Source: Parasalinivibrio latis
Lineage (GTDB): Bacteria; Pseudomonadota; Gammaproteobacteria; Enterobacterales; Vibrionaceae
Reading direction: 5' to 3'
Length of the DNA: 64,000 bases
Assembly (NCBI RefSeq): GCF_036825535.1
Contig: NZ_CP098812.1
Location: 3,348,001-3,412,000, forward strand
In this document: one piece after another, positions 45,769 through 55,317 of the stretch
How positions within the stretch are numbered: position 1 is the first letter of the stretch
How the letters are laid out: every line of letters starts with the position of its first letter
Position numbers and translations under genes: made by a program
The notes under the pieces: model-generated
Database searches by the model: none
What the model saw: the letters and a program-made list of their open reading frames with translations, nothing else
What the model was told of the DNA's origin: nothing

Positions 45769-46740
45769 ATGGATTTTAAAGCTATCCAAAGTCTCGTCGA
45801 CACCGACATGGCCGAGGTCAATACCAAGATTCTCGCCCAATTGAATTCTGATGTCGCTCTGATTAACCAGCTGGGTTTTTACATCGTCAGTGGCGGTGGC
45901 AAACGCATCCGGCCGATGTTGGCTGTCCTGTCCGCCAAAGCGCTCGGTTACCAGGGTGACAAACACACCACCGCTGCTGCGTTTATCGAATTCATTCACA
46001 CAGCAACACTGTTGCACGATGATGTCGTGGACGAATCCAATATGCGCCGCGGTAAAGCAACGGCTAATGCGACCTTTGGCAACGCTGCGGCTGTGCTGGT
46101 CGGAGACTACATTTACACCCGCTCTTTCCAAATGATGACCAGCCTGCGATCTTTGAAGATCCTCGATCTGATGAGTGAAGCCACTAATGTGATCGCCGAA
46201 GGTGAAGTCCTGCAGTTAATGAACTGCAATGATCCTGACACGACCGAAGAGAGCTACATGCAGGTCATCTACTCTAAGACTGCCCGCCTGTTTGAAGCTG
46301 CCACGCAAATTGGCGCTATCATCTGCGAAAGCGATGAGATCATTGAAAAGGCGATGCAGGATTACGGCCGCTACCTGGGCACCGCATTCCAACTCATTGA
46401 CGATGTGATGGATTACGTGGCTGACGGAAAGGAGATGGGCAAGAACGTCGGTGACGACCTGGCCGAAGGCAAACCAACACTCCCACTCCTGCATGCCATG
46501 GTCAATGGTACCGAGGAAGAACGTTCAATGATCCGCCAGGCGATCGAAAATGGGAACGGCCTCGACAAGCTGGATCCGATCCTTGCCTGCATGAAACGTG
46601 TTGGATCTCTGGAATATACCCAGCAGCGCGCTGAGGAAGAAGCGGCCAAGGCCGTGAGTGCACTCAATGTGATACCGGATTCGGATTTCAAGGATGCGAT
46701 GATCGCACTGGCACATATCTCGGTGCACCGTCGAAGCTGA
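45769..46740 (+). CDS. ispB: Octaprenyl diphosphate synthase
   Basis: Makes the C40 side chain of ubiquinone and menaquinone. 323 residues. First Asp-rich motif DDVVD at 84-88 and second DDVMD at 211-215. Trans-polyprenyl synthases of this length divergent from rplU are IspB. The ribosome site is weak. Terminator shared with mdh downstream. Confidence 0.95.
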   Translation: MDFKAIQSLVDTDMAEVNTKILAQLNSDVALINQLGFYIVSGGGKRIRPMLAVLSAKALGYQGDKHTTAAAFIEFIHTATLLHDDVVDESNMRRGKATANATFGNAAAVLVGDYIYTRSFQMMTSLRSLKILDLMSEATNVIAEGEVLQLMNCNDPDTTEESYMQVIYSKTARLFEAATQIGAIICESDEIIEKAMQDYGRYLGTAFQLIDDVMDYVADGKEMGKNVGDDLAEGKPTLPLLHAMVNGTEEERSMIRQAIENGNGLDKLDPILACMKRVGSLEYTQQRAEEEAAKAVSALNVIPDSDFKDAMIALAHISVHRRS

Positions 46741-46784
46741 TTGTGCATCACTACCGGCTTGCTGGTATATGAAATCCAGACAAA

Positions 46785-46810
46785 AAAAGGCTCGCCAGTG
46801 CGAGCCTTTT
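46785..46810. terminator. Bidirectional terminator between ispB and mdh
   Basis: AAAAGGCTCG (46785-46794), 6-base loop, CGAGCCTTTT (46801-46810), with an A-run before and T after. Confidence 0.9.
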
Positions 46811-46827
46811 TAAGATCTGGGTGAAGT

Positions 46828-47763
46828 TTACTTCACGAATTCTTCGCCGATTTTGATATCGTTGCGCAGAGTTTCCAGCATGTCGTTCAGTGCTTTTTCT
46901 TCGAAAGCGCTCAGTGGGCCGTGATCCAGGATCTCTTCCACACCGTCTTTACCCAGGCGAACTGGCTGTGCGAAGAAACGGGCATATTTGCCGTCGCCTT
47001 CAACATAAGCGCATTCCACCACATCCTGGTCACCCTGCAGGGCACGAACCAGTGACAGACCGAAACGGCATGCTGCCTGACCCATAGACAGGGTTGCAGA
47101 GCCGCCACCCGCCTTCGCTTCAACAACTTCAGTACCCGCATTCTGGATACGAGGAGTCAGGGCCGCAACTTCTTCTTCAGAGAAAGTAACACCTTCAACC
47201 TGGGACAGCAGTGGCAGGATGGTTACACCAGAGTGACCGCCAATTACAGGCACACGTACTTCGCCTGGATCTTTATCTTTCAGTTCAGCAACAAAGGTTT
47301 CAGAACGGATAATATCCAGTGTGGTAACACCGAACAGGCGACGTTTGTCATAAACACCTTTCTGCTTCAGCACTTCTGCTGCAATCGCAACAGTGGTGTT
47401 AACAGGGTTGGTAATGATACCTACCAGCGCCTTAGGGCAAACATCTGCAATTCTCTCAGCCAGGGACTTAACGATACCGGCGTTAACGTTAAACAGGTCT
47501 GAACGATCCATACCTGGTTTACGTGCAACACCCGCTGAAATCAGAACCACATCCGCACCTTCCAGTGCCGGAGTCGGATCTTCGCCGCTGTAACCCTTGA
47601 TAGAAACTGGAGTTGGGATGTGGCTCAGGTCCACAGCAACACCAGGAGTTACGGGGGCAATGTCGTAGAGTGCGAGGTCAGAACCAGCTGGAAGGCGGTT
47701 TTTCAGAAGCAGGGCCAAAGCCTGGCCGATGCCACCAGCGGCACCAATCACGGCAACTTTCAT
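46828..47763 (-). CDS. mdh: Malate dehydrogenase
   Basis: NAD-dependent malate/oxaloacetate interconversion in the TCA cycle. 311 residues, the gammaproteobacterial type: VIGAAGGIGQALALLLK (NAD loop), substrate Arg in RKPGMDRSDLFN and catalytic His in GGHSGVTILP. GGAGAAC stands before the ATG. Divergent from argR, with 312 bases between. Confidence 0.98.
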   Translation of the reverse strand: MKVAVIGAAGGIGQALALLLKNRLPAGSDLALYDIAPVTPGVAVDLSHIPTPVSIKGYSGEDPTPALEGADVVLISAGVARKPGMDRSDLFNVNAGIVKSLAERIADVCPKALVGIITNPVNTTVAIAAEVLKQKGVYDKRRLFGVTTLDIIRSETFVAELKDKDPGEVRVPVIGGHSGVTILPLLSQVEGVTFSEEEVAALTPRIQNAGTEVVEAKAGGGSATLSMGQAACRFGLSLVRALQGDQDVVECAYVEGDGKYARFFAQPVRLGKDGVEEILDHGPLSAFEEKALNDMLETLRNDIKIGEEFVK

Positions 47764-48075
47764 TTATGTTCTCCTTTACATAATTTTTTTATTTTTCGAC
47801 CTGGTCAAAACGGTATAGGAAGCAGTACACAAACTCAATCTGTTCCCTATCTGTTTGCGACATCACGCAGATGATATTTGGCTCCGACACACCCCACAAG
47901 TGCGACAGACGGATGTTCTACTCAAGTTCTCACTTTTTCGAAAAATGAAGAGATATGGCATAAAAAAACCACACAAAATAGGTGATTCGGTCAGCACTTT
48001 ATCAGGGCCATATTTGCACTTCTTTGAATGAATATGCAAAAATGCCTGCACTTAGGGGTTCGTTTGAGAGTGACT
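47764..48075. other. mdh-argR divergent control region
   Basis: 312 bases without a gene. Contains the ARG-box candidate at 48023-48040 and the promoters for both genes; AT-rich around 47770-47800. No small gene recognised. Confidence 0.5.
48023..48040 (+). promoter_or_regulatory. Candidate ARG box upstream of argR
   Basis: TTTGAATGAATATGCAAA matches 16 of 18 positions of the consensus WNTGAATWWWWATTCANW. It lies 36 bases before the argR start, where autorepression sites occur in relatives. The expected second box, 3 bases away, is poor (only a half-site in the upstream side). Confidence 0.55.
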
Positions 48076-48546
48076 ATGCGTAGCTCAGATAAACAAGACC
48101 AATTGGTCAAAGCATTTAAAGCGCTGTTAAAAGAAGAAAAATTCAGCTCACAGGGCGAGATTGTTGAAGCGCTGAAAAGTGAAGGCTTTGATGGTATCAA
48201 CCAGTCCAAAGTTTCACGTATGCTGACAAAATTTGGCGCAGTACGTACACGTAACGCCAAAATGGAAATGGTTTACTGCCTGCCGGTAGAACTCGGGGTA
48301 CCAACTACCTCAAGCCCGTTAAAAGAACTGGTGATGGACATTGACCACAATGAATCTCTGGTTGTGATTCATACCGGTCCGGGTGCCGCTCAACTGATTG
48401 CCCGCCTGCTTGATTCTCTGGGCAAAGCGGAAGGTATTCTGGGTGTGGTAGCAGGGGACGATACCATCTTTATCACACCTACACTGGGAACACCGACAGA
48501 AGAGTTGTTCAGCGCGGTTTGTGAACTTTTTGACTATACCCGCTAA
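48076..48546 (+). CDS. argR: Arginine repressor
   Basis: Hexameric regulator that, with arginine, represses arginine biosynthesis. 156 residues: N-terminal winged helix (QGEIVEALKSEGFDGINQSKVSRML) and the C-terminal oligomerisation/arginine domain with HTGPGAAQLIARLLD and GVVAGDDTIFITP. ATG 48076 gives the standard length; the frame is open to 48028 through the ARG-box candidate. Monocistronic with its own terminator. Confidence 0.96.
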   Translation: MRSSDKQDQLVKAFKALLKEEKFSSQGEIVEALKSEGFDGINQSKVSRMLTKFGAVRTRNAKMEMVYCLPVELGVPTTSSPLKELVMDIDHNESLVVIHTGPGAAQLIARLLDSLGKAEGILGVVAGDDTIFITPTLGTPTEELFSAVCELFDYTR

Positions 48547-48555
48547 AATATACAA

Positions 48556-48581
48556 GCCCCGCTCCTATAGCGGGGTTTTTT
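48556..48581 (+). terminator. Terminator of argR
   Basis: CCCCGCT (48557-48563), loop CCTAT, AGCGGGG (48569-48575), then six T. Confidence 0.92.
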
Positions 48582-48867
48582 AACACTTTTTATTTCCCAC
48601 TCACTTCATTCCAACCTTAATACTCTGGCGTAGTTAAGAGACACCTCATGCTGCTTTCAGTGGTTTGCCACACTTAATGTTAAAAAGTTTTTAATTTATG
48701 GTTTAAACTTTGCTAGGATTGCTTGCAAGTCTGGTCGTAGCAGATTGTTGTCAGGCTAAAGTCTTCCTGTAGGACTTTATACTCAACTTTGCAAATTGCC
48801 CGAAATTTTCCCTTAACAGGCTGGCCACTAATAACAAGAAAATTGCCCTGCAATAAAGGATGTTTGC
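48582..48867. other. Leader region of the TRAP permease gene
   Basis: Together with the terminator this is a 321-base gap between argR and the TRAP gene. AT-rich near 48670-48700; AAAGGAT precedes the ATG. No remnant of a solute-binding protein gene was recognised in any frame. Confidence 0.5.
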
Positions 48868-51429
48868 ATGACAAATACAACGAACACGTCTTCCGATGTT
48901 CAGGACATGGTTGCACAGGCAGACACAGGCGCACGAAATCCCGGAGGGATACCGGGGAAAGTGCTTTGGTTTGTCCCTCTTTGCTGGTCACTCTTCCAGC
49001 TTTGGTATGCGTCCCCTCTTCCATATATTCTCGATATAGGTAAATTCAACAACACGGAAGCCCGTTCCATCCACCTGGCTTTTGCTGTGTTTCTTGCATT
49101 TACTGCCTACCCGGCAATGAGCCGTTCACCCAGGGACAGAATCCCTGTAATGGACTGGGCGCTGGCATTTGCCGGAAGCTTTTCAGCGGCTTACCTTTAT
49201 ATATTTTATGCTGAACTGGCAGACCGCGCCGGTGCGCCTACCCAGTTCGATGTCATTGTTGCAGCCGGAGGCATGTTGATGCTGCTGGAAGCAACCCGGC
49301 GGGCGTTGGGACCACCTTTGATGGTTGTTGCAGGTGTCTTCCTGCTATACACGTTTGCCGGCCCCTACATGCCGGATGTTATTGCCCACAAGGGTGCGAG
49401 CCTTAACAAGGCAATGTCCCACCTCTGGCTGACTACCGAAGGTGTATTCGGTGTAGCAGTGGGCGTGTCTACCTCTTTTGTATTCCTGTTTGTCTTGTTC
49501 GGTGCGCTGCTGGAGCGGGCTGGGGCTGGCGCTTATTTCATTAAGGTTGCCTTTTCCCTACTCGGCCACATGCGTGGCGGCCCCGCTAAAGCGGCTGTTG
49601 TGGCATCCGGCCTGTCTGGCCTGGTATCCGGTTCTTCCATCGCCAACGTGGTAACAACAGGTACCTTTACCATCCCTCTGATGAAGCGTGTTGGCTTTCC
49701 TGCGACCAAGGCTGGTGCCGTAGAAGTCGCTGCGTCCACCAACGGCCAGCTTACTCCACCCATCATGGGGGCTGCTGCTTTCCTGATGGTGGAATATGTG
49801 GGTATTTCCTACGTTGAGGTGATCAAGGCGGCTCTTTTGCCTGCTCTGATCTCCTATGTTGCCCTGGTGTACATTGTTCACCTCGAGGCCTGTAAGGCCG
49901 GGATGACCGGGTTGCCGCGCCGCCATAACCCGACAGTGCTGCAGAGCCTGTTCTCGTTTATGACTGTCATTGTCGGCCTGCTGGTGCTCAGTGCAGTGGT
50001 TTACTACGGCATCGGCTGGACTAAAGACCTGTTCGGTACGGCGGCAACAGTGATTATCGGTGTAGCGGTTCTTGTTGCCTACATTGCACTTGTCCGCTAT
50101 TCGTCAAAATACCAGGACGATATGGATCTCACCGCAGATACGCTGGATGAAGTGCCCGAACCCGGTCCTACAGTACGCTCCGGACTCTACTTCCTGCTCC
50201 CTATCGTTGTGCTGGTGTGGTGCCTCACCGTGGAACGCTTCTCACCGGGGCTTTCGGCATTCTGGGCGTCACTGTTCATGGTCTTTATTGTCGTCACCCA
50301 GCGTCCGTTGCTTGCCTATTTCCGCAACGAGAATAACTTTGCAGAAGAGTTGAAAAACGGCCTTGTCGATATGCTGGAAGCCTTCGTCAGTGGTGCACGG
50401 AACATGATAGGTATCGGCGTGGCAACCGCCGCTGCCGGTATTGTGGTCGGTGTGGTAACCCTGACTGGCATCGGGCTTGTGATGACCGATTTCGTTGAGT
50501 TCATCTCCGGCGGCAGCATTATGCTGATGTTGCTCTTTACCGCCATTATCAGCCTGATTCTGGGGATGGGGCTGCCGACAACGGCAAACTACATCGTGGT
50601 TTCAACCCTGATGGCCCCGGTCATTGTGACCCTGGGTGCCCAGCACGGTCTTGTCATCCCGCTCATTGCGGTACACCTGTTTGTGTTCTACTTCGGTATC
50701 CTCGCCGATGACACACCTCCGGTCGGCCTTGCTGCATTTGCAGCAGCAGCTATAGCCAAAGCAGACCCCATAAGGACGGGTATCCAAGGCTTCACCTATG
50801 ATATCCGGACAGCCATCCTGCCGTTTATGTTTATCTTCAATACGCAGCTTTTGATGATCGACATTGAAGGGCCTGTGCACCTGTTCCTGACGGTATTTTC
50901 AGCAACCATAGCCATGCTGGTATTCTCCGCCGCAACCCAAGGATGGTGGTTTACCCGTAACAAATGGTGGGAAACCCTGCTGTTGCTTCTGGTGACCTTC
51001 TCGCTCTTCCGGCCGGGTTTCTGGTGGGATCAAGTCTATGCGCCTTCAACATCCCACCCGGGTTCAGCTATCTTCCAGGTTGCTGAAGACACCCCGGCCG
51101 GCCATACGCTTGACCTGCGTGTGTCAGGGGAAAACTTTGACGGCGACCAGGTATCCAAGCTCGTCCGGCTGCCGGTTAACCATGAGCTGGCTTCCGGCAC
51201 TGAGCGTGTGGCCGCAACAGGCCTTGAGCTCCGGGAGGAAGGCGGCACCCTGCTTGTCGACATGATTGCATTTGGCAGTGATGCCGAAAAGGTAGGTATC
51301 GACTTCGACTGGAAGATTGATGAGGTCATTGTGGCCAACGACCGTCCAGTAAAAGAGTGGGTCTTTGTCCCTACTTTGTTGCTGCTTGGTCTTATGGCTT
51401 GGAACCAGCGTCGCCGGGCGAAAGCCTGA
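48868..51429 (+). CDS. Fused TRAP transporter permease (DctQM, TAXI type) with DUF3394 tail
   Basis: 853-residue inner-membrane protein combining the small (4-helix, DctQ-like) and large (12-helix, DctM-like) subunits of a TRAP secondary importer, as in TAXI-type systems. GLVSGSSIANVVTTGTFTIP and MGLPTTANYIVVSTL are the conserved DctM helix-loop motifs. The last ~150 residues match the DUF3394 extension with a final membrane helix. Such permeases need a periplasmic TAXI binding protein, normally encoded beside them; none is in this window. Substrate probably an organic acid or amino acid (inference). A universal stress protein gene follows 55 bases downstream, a common companion. Confidence 0.9.
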   Translation: MTNTTNTSSDVQDMVAQADTGARNPGGIPGKVLWFVPLCWSLFQLWYASPLPYILDIGKFNNTEARSIHLAFAVFLAFTAYPAMSRSPRDRIPVMDWALAFAGSFSAAYLYIFYAELADRAGAPTQFDVIVAAGGMLMLLEATRRALGPPLMVVAGVFLLYTFAGPYMPDVIAHKGASLNKAMSHLWLTTEGVFGVAVGVSTSFVFLFVLFGALLERAGAGAYFIKVAFSLLGHMRGGPAKAAVVASGLSGLVSGSSIANVVTTGTFTIPLMKRVGFPATKAGAVEVAASTNGQLTPPIMGAAAFLMVEYVGISYVEVIKAALLPALISYVALVYIVHLEACKAGMTGLPRRHNPTVLQSLFSFMTVIVGLLVLSAVVYYGIGWTKDLFGTAATVIIGVAVLVAYIALVRYSSKYQDDMDLTADTLDEVPEPGPTVRSGLYFLLPIVVLVWCLTVERFSPGLSAFWASLFMVFIVVTQRPLLAYFRNENNFAEELKNGLVDMLEAFVSGARNMIGIGVATAAAGIVVGVVTLTGIGLVMTDFVEFISGGSIMLMLLFTAIISLILGMGLPTTANYIVVSTLMAPVIVTLGAQHGLVIPLIAVHLFVFYFGILADDTPPVGLAAFAAAAIAKADPIRTGIQGFTYDIRTAILPFMFIFNTQLLMIDIEGPVHLFLTVFSATIAMLVFSAATQGWWFTRNKWWETLLLLLVTFSLFRPGFWWDQVYAPSTSHPGSAIFQVAEDTPAGHTLDLRVSGENFDGDQVSKLVRLPVNHELASGTERVAATGLELREEGGTLLVDMIAFGSDAEKVGIDFDWKIDEVIVANDRPVKEWVFVPTLLLLGLMAWNQRRRAKA

Positions 51430-51484
51430 GTCTGTTCATCCCGGGCCCAGGCCCGGGGTTTGCTGTCTGACAACGAGAATCCCT

Positions 51485-51931
51485 ATGTATAAACACATTC
51501 TTGTACCGGTAGATTTGAACGATACCGAATTCGCCCAACTGGCGGTTAAGCACGCAGTATGGCTGGCTTCAAAAAGCCAAAATGCCACGCTACATTTTCT
51601 GACGGTGTTGCCCGGGGTGCATAACGCCATGGTAGCGTCTTACTTCCCCAAAGACGCCGCACAGAAAATGAAGAAAGACCTGAAACAGCAGTTGGCAAAA
51701 TTTGCTGCTGGAGCCGTCCCGGAGGAGCTCCTTTATGATTATGACGTACAGGACGGTAAACCTTACAAGGCCATCCTCCGCGAAGCTGACCGCAAGGGGT
51801 GCGACCTTATTGTAATGCCGAGCCACAAACGCAGCAAAGTAGACAAAATGGTCATTGGCTCAGTCGCAGAAAGGGTGCTTGCCAGCTCCCCAATCCCGGT
51901 ACTGGTCATAAAACCCGGCGAAGATGCATGA
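51485..51931 (+). CDS. Universal stress protein (UspA family)
   Basis: 148-residue Usp domain: MYKHILVPVDLNDTE at the start and VIGSVAERVLASSPIPVLVI at the end. The full ATP-binding pattern G-2X-G-9X-G is not evident, so nucleotide binding is uncertain. ATG 51485 matches the family start. It follows the TRAP permease and is probably cotranscribed; Usp proteins are known regulators of some TRAP systems. Terminator at 51943. Confidence 0.88.
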   Translation: MYKHILVPVDLNDTEFAQLAVKHAVWLASKSQNATLHFLTVLPGVHNAMVASYFPKDAAQKMKKDLKQQLAKFAAGAVPEELLYDYDVQDGKPYKAILREADRKGCDLIVMPSHKRSKVDKMVIGSVAERVLASSPIPVLVIKPGEDA

Positions 51932-51942
51932 TAATTGAGAGT

Positions 51943-51972
51943 AAAAAGCCCGGCTTGAATTGTCGGGCTTTT
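51943..51972. terminator. Bidirectional terminator between usp gene and ubiX
   Basis: AAAAGCCCG (51944-51952) pairs with CGGGCTTTT (51964-51972); A-run before, T-rich after. Confidence 0.85.
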
Positions 51973-51991
51973 AGTTAAATTAATACCGGGA

Positions 51992-52612
51992 TCAGCTCCG
52001 CTGATCGTAACCCCAACGTGGCACCAAACCCTGTTTCACACCAAGGTGGTCAAGTACCCTGGCAACCATAAAATCCACCAGATCTTCGATCGTTTGGGGT
52101 TGGTGGTAAAAGCCGGGAGCAGCGGGCATGATGGTTACGCCCATCTGGGAAAGCTTAAGCATATTTTCCAGATGAAGTGTAGAAAACGGGGTTTCACGAA
52201 CCACCATTAAAAGCTGGCCACGCTCTTTCAGTACCACATCCGCAGCGCGCTCAATCAGGTTGTCCGACATGCCATGCGCTACGGCTGCCAGTGTTCCCGC
52301 GGAACACGGGCAAACCACCATTTGTCTCGGGGCTGCTGAACCCGATGCAACCGGGGAAAACCAGTCTTCCTTCCCGCACACTTCGAGCTTTTCAGCTTCA
52401 CAGCCAAGGCGTGCCACCAGTGCATCCTTCGCAGCATCCGGGCCAGCCGGCAGCTTCAGGTTATGTTCGGTTGCCAGCACTACCCGGGCCGCAGAAGAAA
52501 TCAAAAGGTAAACGTGGTAATCCGCTGCCAACAGGCATTCAAGCAGGCGGAGTCCATAAGGCGCCCCGGAAGCCCCAGTCCAGGCCAGCGTAATACGTTT
52601 CTCTTTTGGCAT
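51992..52612 (-). CDS. ubiX: Flavin prenyltransferase UbiX
   Basis: Prenylates FMN to make the cofactor of the UbiD decarboxylase in ubiquinone synthesis. 206 residues; FMN-binding TGASGAPYGLRLLE and PCSAGTLAAVAHGMSDNLI, and RETPFSTLHLENM with the conserved Arg/Glu. AAGGAAA upstream of the ATG lies in mpl; the two genes abut without a gap. Confidence 0.96.
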   Translation of the reverse strand: MPKEKRITLAWTGASGAPYGLRLLECLLAADYHVYLLISSAARVVLATEHNLKLPAGPDAAKDALVARLGCEAEKLEVCGKEDWFSPVASGSAAPRQMVVCPCSAGTLAAVAHGMSDNLIERAADVVLKERGQLLMVVRETPFSTLHLENMLKLSQMGVTIMPAAPGFYHQPQTIEDLVDFMVARVLDHLGVKQGLVPRWGYDQRS

Positions 52613-53977
52613 TTACACGTTTTCCTTTTCTTTCAATGCATCCAGCAATTTGCCATGGATGCCGCCAAATCCGCCGTTACTCATAACCAGTATGGCATCT
52701 TCCGCCCGGGCTTCAGCGACAACTGCGGCGACCAACGTGTCAATGTCATCACTGGTAAAGGCCTGTTGGCTGCACTGGTCCGCAATCTCTTTCACCGACC
52801 AGGGAATATTGCCCGGCTGGTACAGGAATACTTCGTCCGCCCCAGCCAGTGAAGGGGCCAGGTCATCTTTATGGACCCCCAGTTTCATGGTATTGGAGCG
52901 AGGTTCCAATACTGCCAGCACCCGGCCGGCGGTTTTCTTGGCTTTTAAACCGGCCAGGGTGGTTTCTATTGCCGTCGGGTGGTGGGCAAAATCATCGTAC
53001 ACATCGATCCCGGCAACCGTTCCTTTCAACTCCATACGACGTTTGGTATTGATAAAACGCCCGAGCGCTTCACAGGCGAGATCCGGTGTCACACCCACAT
53101 GACGGGCTGCCGCAATAGCCACCAGGGCATTACTGACGTTGTGTTCACCGACCAGATCCCAGTCAACCGTACCGATCTTCTCACCTTGGAAAATCACATC
53201 AAACACACTGCCGTCTGCCTTTTGTTTAACAGACTGCCAGTCGCCACCTTCCCCACTTAGCTCCTTTTCACTCCAACAGCCCATTTTGAGAGTGTCGGTA
53301 ACATTGGTGTCCTCGGCCGGCGAAATGATGCGGCCAATGGAAGGCACGGTGCGCACCAGGTGGTGGAACTGCTTTTTGATCGCGGACAGATCTTCAAAAA
53401 TGTCGGCGTGATCAAACTCAATATTGTTAATTACCAACGTTTTAGGGTGGTAGTGAACAAACTTAGAACGCTTGTCGAAGAAAGCACTGTCGTACTCATC
53501 CGCTTCTACAACAAAGAACGGCGAACCACCTAACCTTGCGGAAACATTGAAGTTTCCAGGAACGCCACCGATCAGGTAACCCGGTTCATAACCACAGTCT
53601 TCCAGGATCCAGGCCAGCATACTTGCCGTAGTGGTCTTACCGTGGGTTCCTGCCACTGCCAGCACCCAACGATCCTGAAGCAGGTTCTCCAGCAGCCACT
53701 GAGGGCCGGAAATGTAACGGAGGTTATTATTCAGTACATACTCAACACAGGGATTACCACGGCTCATGGCGTTACCCACCACCACCACATCCGGTGCCGG
53801 CTCCAGTTGTGATGGGTCATATCCCTCAATGATTTCAATGCCTTGAGACTCAAGCATGGTACTCATTGGTGGATAGACATTGGCATCGCTGCCGGTAACT
53901 TTATGTCCTAGCTGGCGTGCCAGAACGGCAATGCCACCCATAAACGTGCCGCAGATTCCTAGAATATGTAAGTGCAT
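52613..53977 (-). CDS. mpl: UDP-N-acetylmuramate:tripeptide ligase (murein recycling)
   Basis: Joins recycled L-Ala-gamma-D-Glu-meso-DAP to UDP-MurNAc. 454 residues of the Mur-ligase fold: ILGICGTFMGGIAVLARQLG at the N-terminus, P-loop GTHGKTTTASML, central and C-terminal domains complete. ATG 53977 (MHLHILG) is preferred over an in-frame start at 53986. Divergent from fbp. Confidence 0.96.
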   Translation of the reverse strand: MHLHILGICGTFMGGIAVLARQLGHKVTGSDANVYPPMSTMLESQGIEIIEGYDPSQLEPAPDVVVVGNAMSRGNPCVEYVLNNNLRYISGPQWLLENLLQDRWVLAVAGTHGKTTTASMLAWILEDCGYEPGYLIGGVPGNFNVSARLGGSPFFVVEADEYDSAFFDKRSKFVHYHPKTLVINNIEFDHADIFEDLSAIKKQFHHLVRTVPSIGRIISPAEDTNVTDTLKMGCWSEKELSGEGGDWQSVKQKADGSVFDVIFQGEKIGTVDWDLVGEHNVSNALVAIAAARHVGVTPDLACEALGRFINTKRRMELKGTVAGIDVYDDFAHHPTAIETTLAGLKAKKTAGRVLAVLEPRSNTMKLGVHKDDLAPSLAGADEVFLYQPGNIPWSVKEIADQCSQQAFTSDDIDTLVAAVVAEARAEDAILVMSNGGFGGIHGKLLDALKEKENV

Positions 53978-54215
53978 AGGGCCCACTCAGAATGCGTTCC
54001 AAACATCCCTTTATCACAGGAATGTTACTTCGTTACGAATAAAAAGATCTTTGTTATACAATCAGATAGCGTCAAACACTAAAAATTTGTGTCCGTATGA
54101 ATGGATCACATAACAATGACGAATTTAGTTTGTGCGACAACAGATTAGCATGATTTGAATCGCGCAGCCCATTTCAAGCCAACGGAAAATTACGCGACAA
54201 TTACAAGGAATTACC

Positions 54216-55235
54216 ATGCCTAACATGAAAACGCTTGGTGAGTTTATTGTTGAAAAGCAGAATGAGTTCCCCCATGCCAGCGGTGAGCTTTCATCCCTGC
54301 TCTCCTCCATCCGTCTCGCGGCCAAAATTGTAAACCGCGAAATCAACAAAGCCGGACTGGTGGATATTCTCGGTGCAGCCGGTGACGAAAACGTACAGGG
54401 CGAAGAGCAGCAAAAGCTCGATGTTTACGCCAATGAGAAATTCAAGGCGGCCATGGAAGCCCGCGACCAGGTATGCGGTATTGCCAGCGAGGAAGAGGAC
54501 AATGCGGTCGTCTTCAACAAGGACGTCAACCGTAACGCCCGGTATGTGGTATTGATGGATCCCCTCGACGGCTCCTCCAACATTGATGTGAACGTCTCTG
54601 TAGGAACCATCTTTTCAATTTACCGCCGCGTCACCCCGGTTGGTACTGTACCGACCGATGAAGACTTCCTCCAGCCGGGCAACAAGCAAATCGCTGCCGG
54701 ATATGTCATTTACGGTTCTTCAACCATGCTGGTTTACACAACAGGAAACGGTGTCCACGGCTTCACCTATGACCCATCCCTCGGTGTGTTCTGCCTCTCC
54801 CATGAAAATATGACCATCCCGAAAGACGGCCGTATTTATTCCATCAACGAAGGGAATTACATCAAGTTCCCACTCGGTGTGAAGAAGTACATTAAGTTCT
54901 GCCAGGAGAACGTACCTGAGGACAACCGTCCGTACACATCACGTTATATCGGTTCCCTGGTAGCAGATTTCCACCGGAACCTGCTTAAGGGCGGCATGTA
55001 CCTATACCCAAGTACTGCGGCTTACCCTAGCGGAAAACTGCGCCTTCTGTATGAATGCAACCCAATGGCTTTCCTGATTGAGCAAGCCGGTGGCCTGGCA
55101 TCTGACGGCGCACGCCGGATTATGGATATCAAACCGGAAGAACTGCACCAGCGTGTACCGTTCTTTGTAGGCTCAACCAACATGGTGAAAAAGCTCGAAG
55201 CCTTTATGGAAGAGTACCCCGACGATCCGGAGTGA
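54216..55235 (+). CDS. fbp: Fructose-1,6-bisphosphatase class I
   Basis: Gluconeogenic hydrolysis of fructose-1,6-bisphosphate. 339 residues with the metal/substrate motif DPLDGSSNIDVNVSVGTIFS and the C-terminal GKLRLLYECNPMAFL. AAGGAAT precedes the ATG. Single gene with terminator at 55248. Confidence 0.97.
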   Translation: MPNMKTLGEFIVEKQNEFPHASGELSSLLSSIRLAAKIVNREINKAGLVDILGAAGDENVQGEEQQKLDVYANEKFKAAMEARDQVCGIASEEEDNAVVFNKDVNRNARYVVLMDPLDGSSNIDVNVSVGTIFSIYRRVTPVGTVPTDEDFLQPGNKQIAAGYVIYGSSTMLVYTTGNGVHGFTYDPSLGVFCLSHENMTIPKDGRIYSINEGNYIKFPLGVKKYIKFCQENVPEDNRPYTSRYIGSLVADFHRNLLKGGMYLYPSTAAYPSGKLRLLYECNPMAFLIEQAGGLASDGARRIMDIKPEELHQRVPFFVGSTNMVKKLEAFMEEYPDDPE

Positions 55236-55247
55236 TCAGGTTACTAT

Positions 55248-55274
55248 AAGGAGCCCTCGTGGCTCCTTTCTTTT
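55248..55274 (+). terminator. Terminator of fbp
   Basis: AAGGAGCC (55248-55255), loop CTCGT, GGCTCCTT (55261-55268), then TCTTTT. Confidence 0.88.
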
Positions 55275-55317
55275 GGCTATAATCTGACCAGACTCTGGCC
55301 AACAGAAGGAACCTAAC

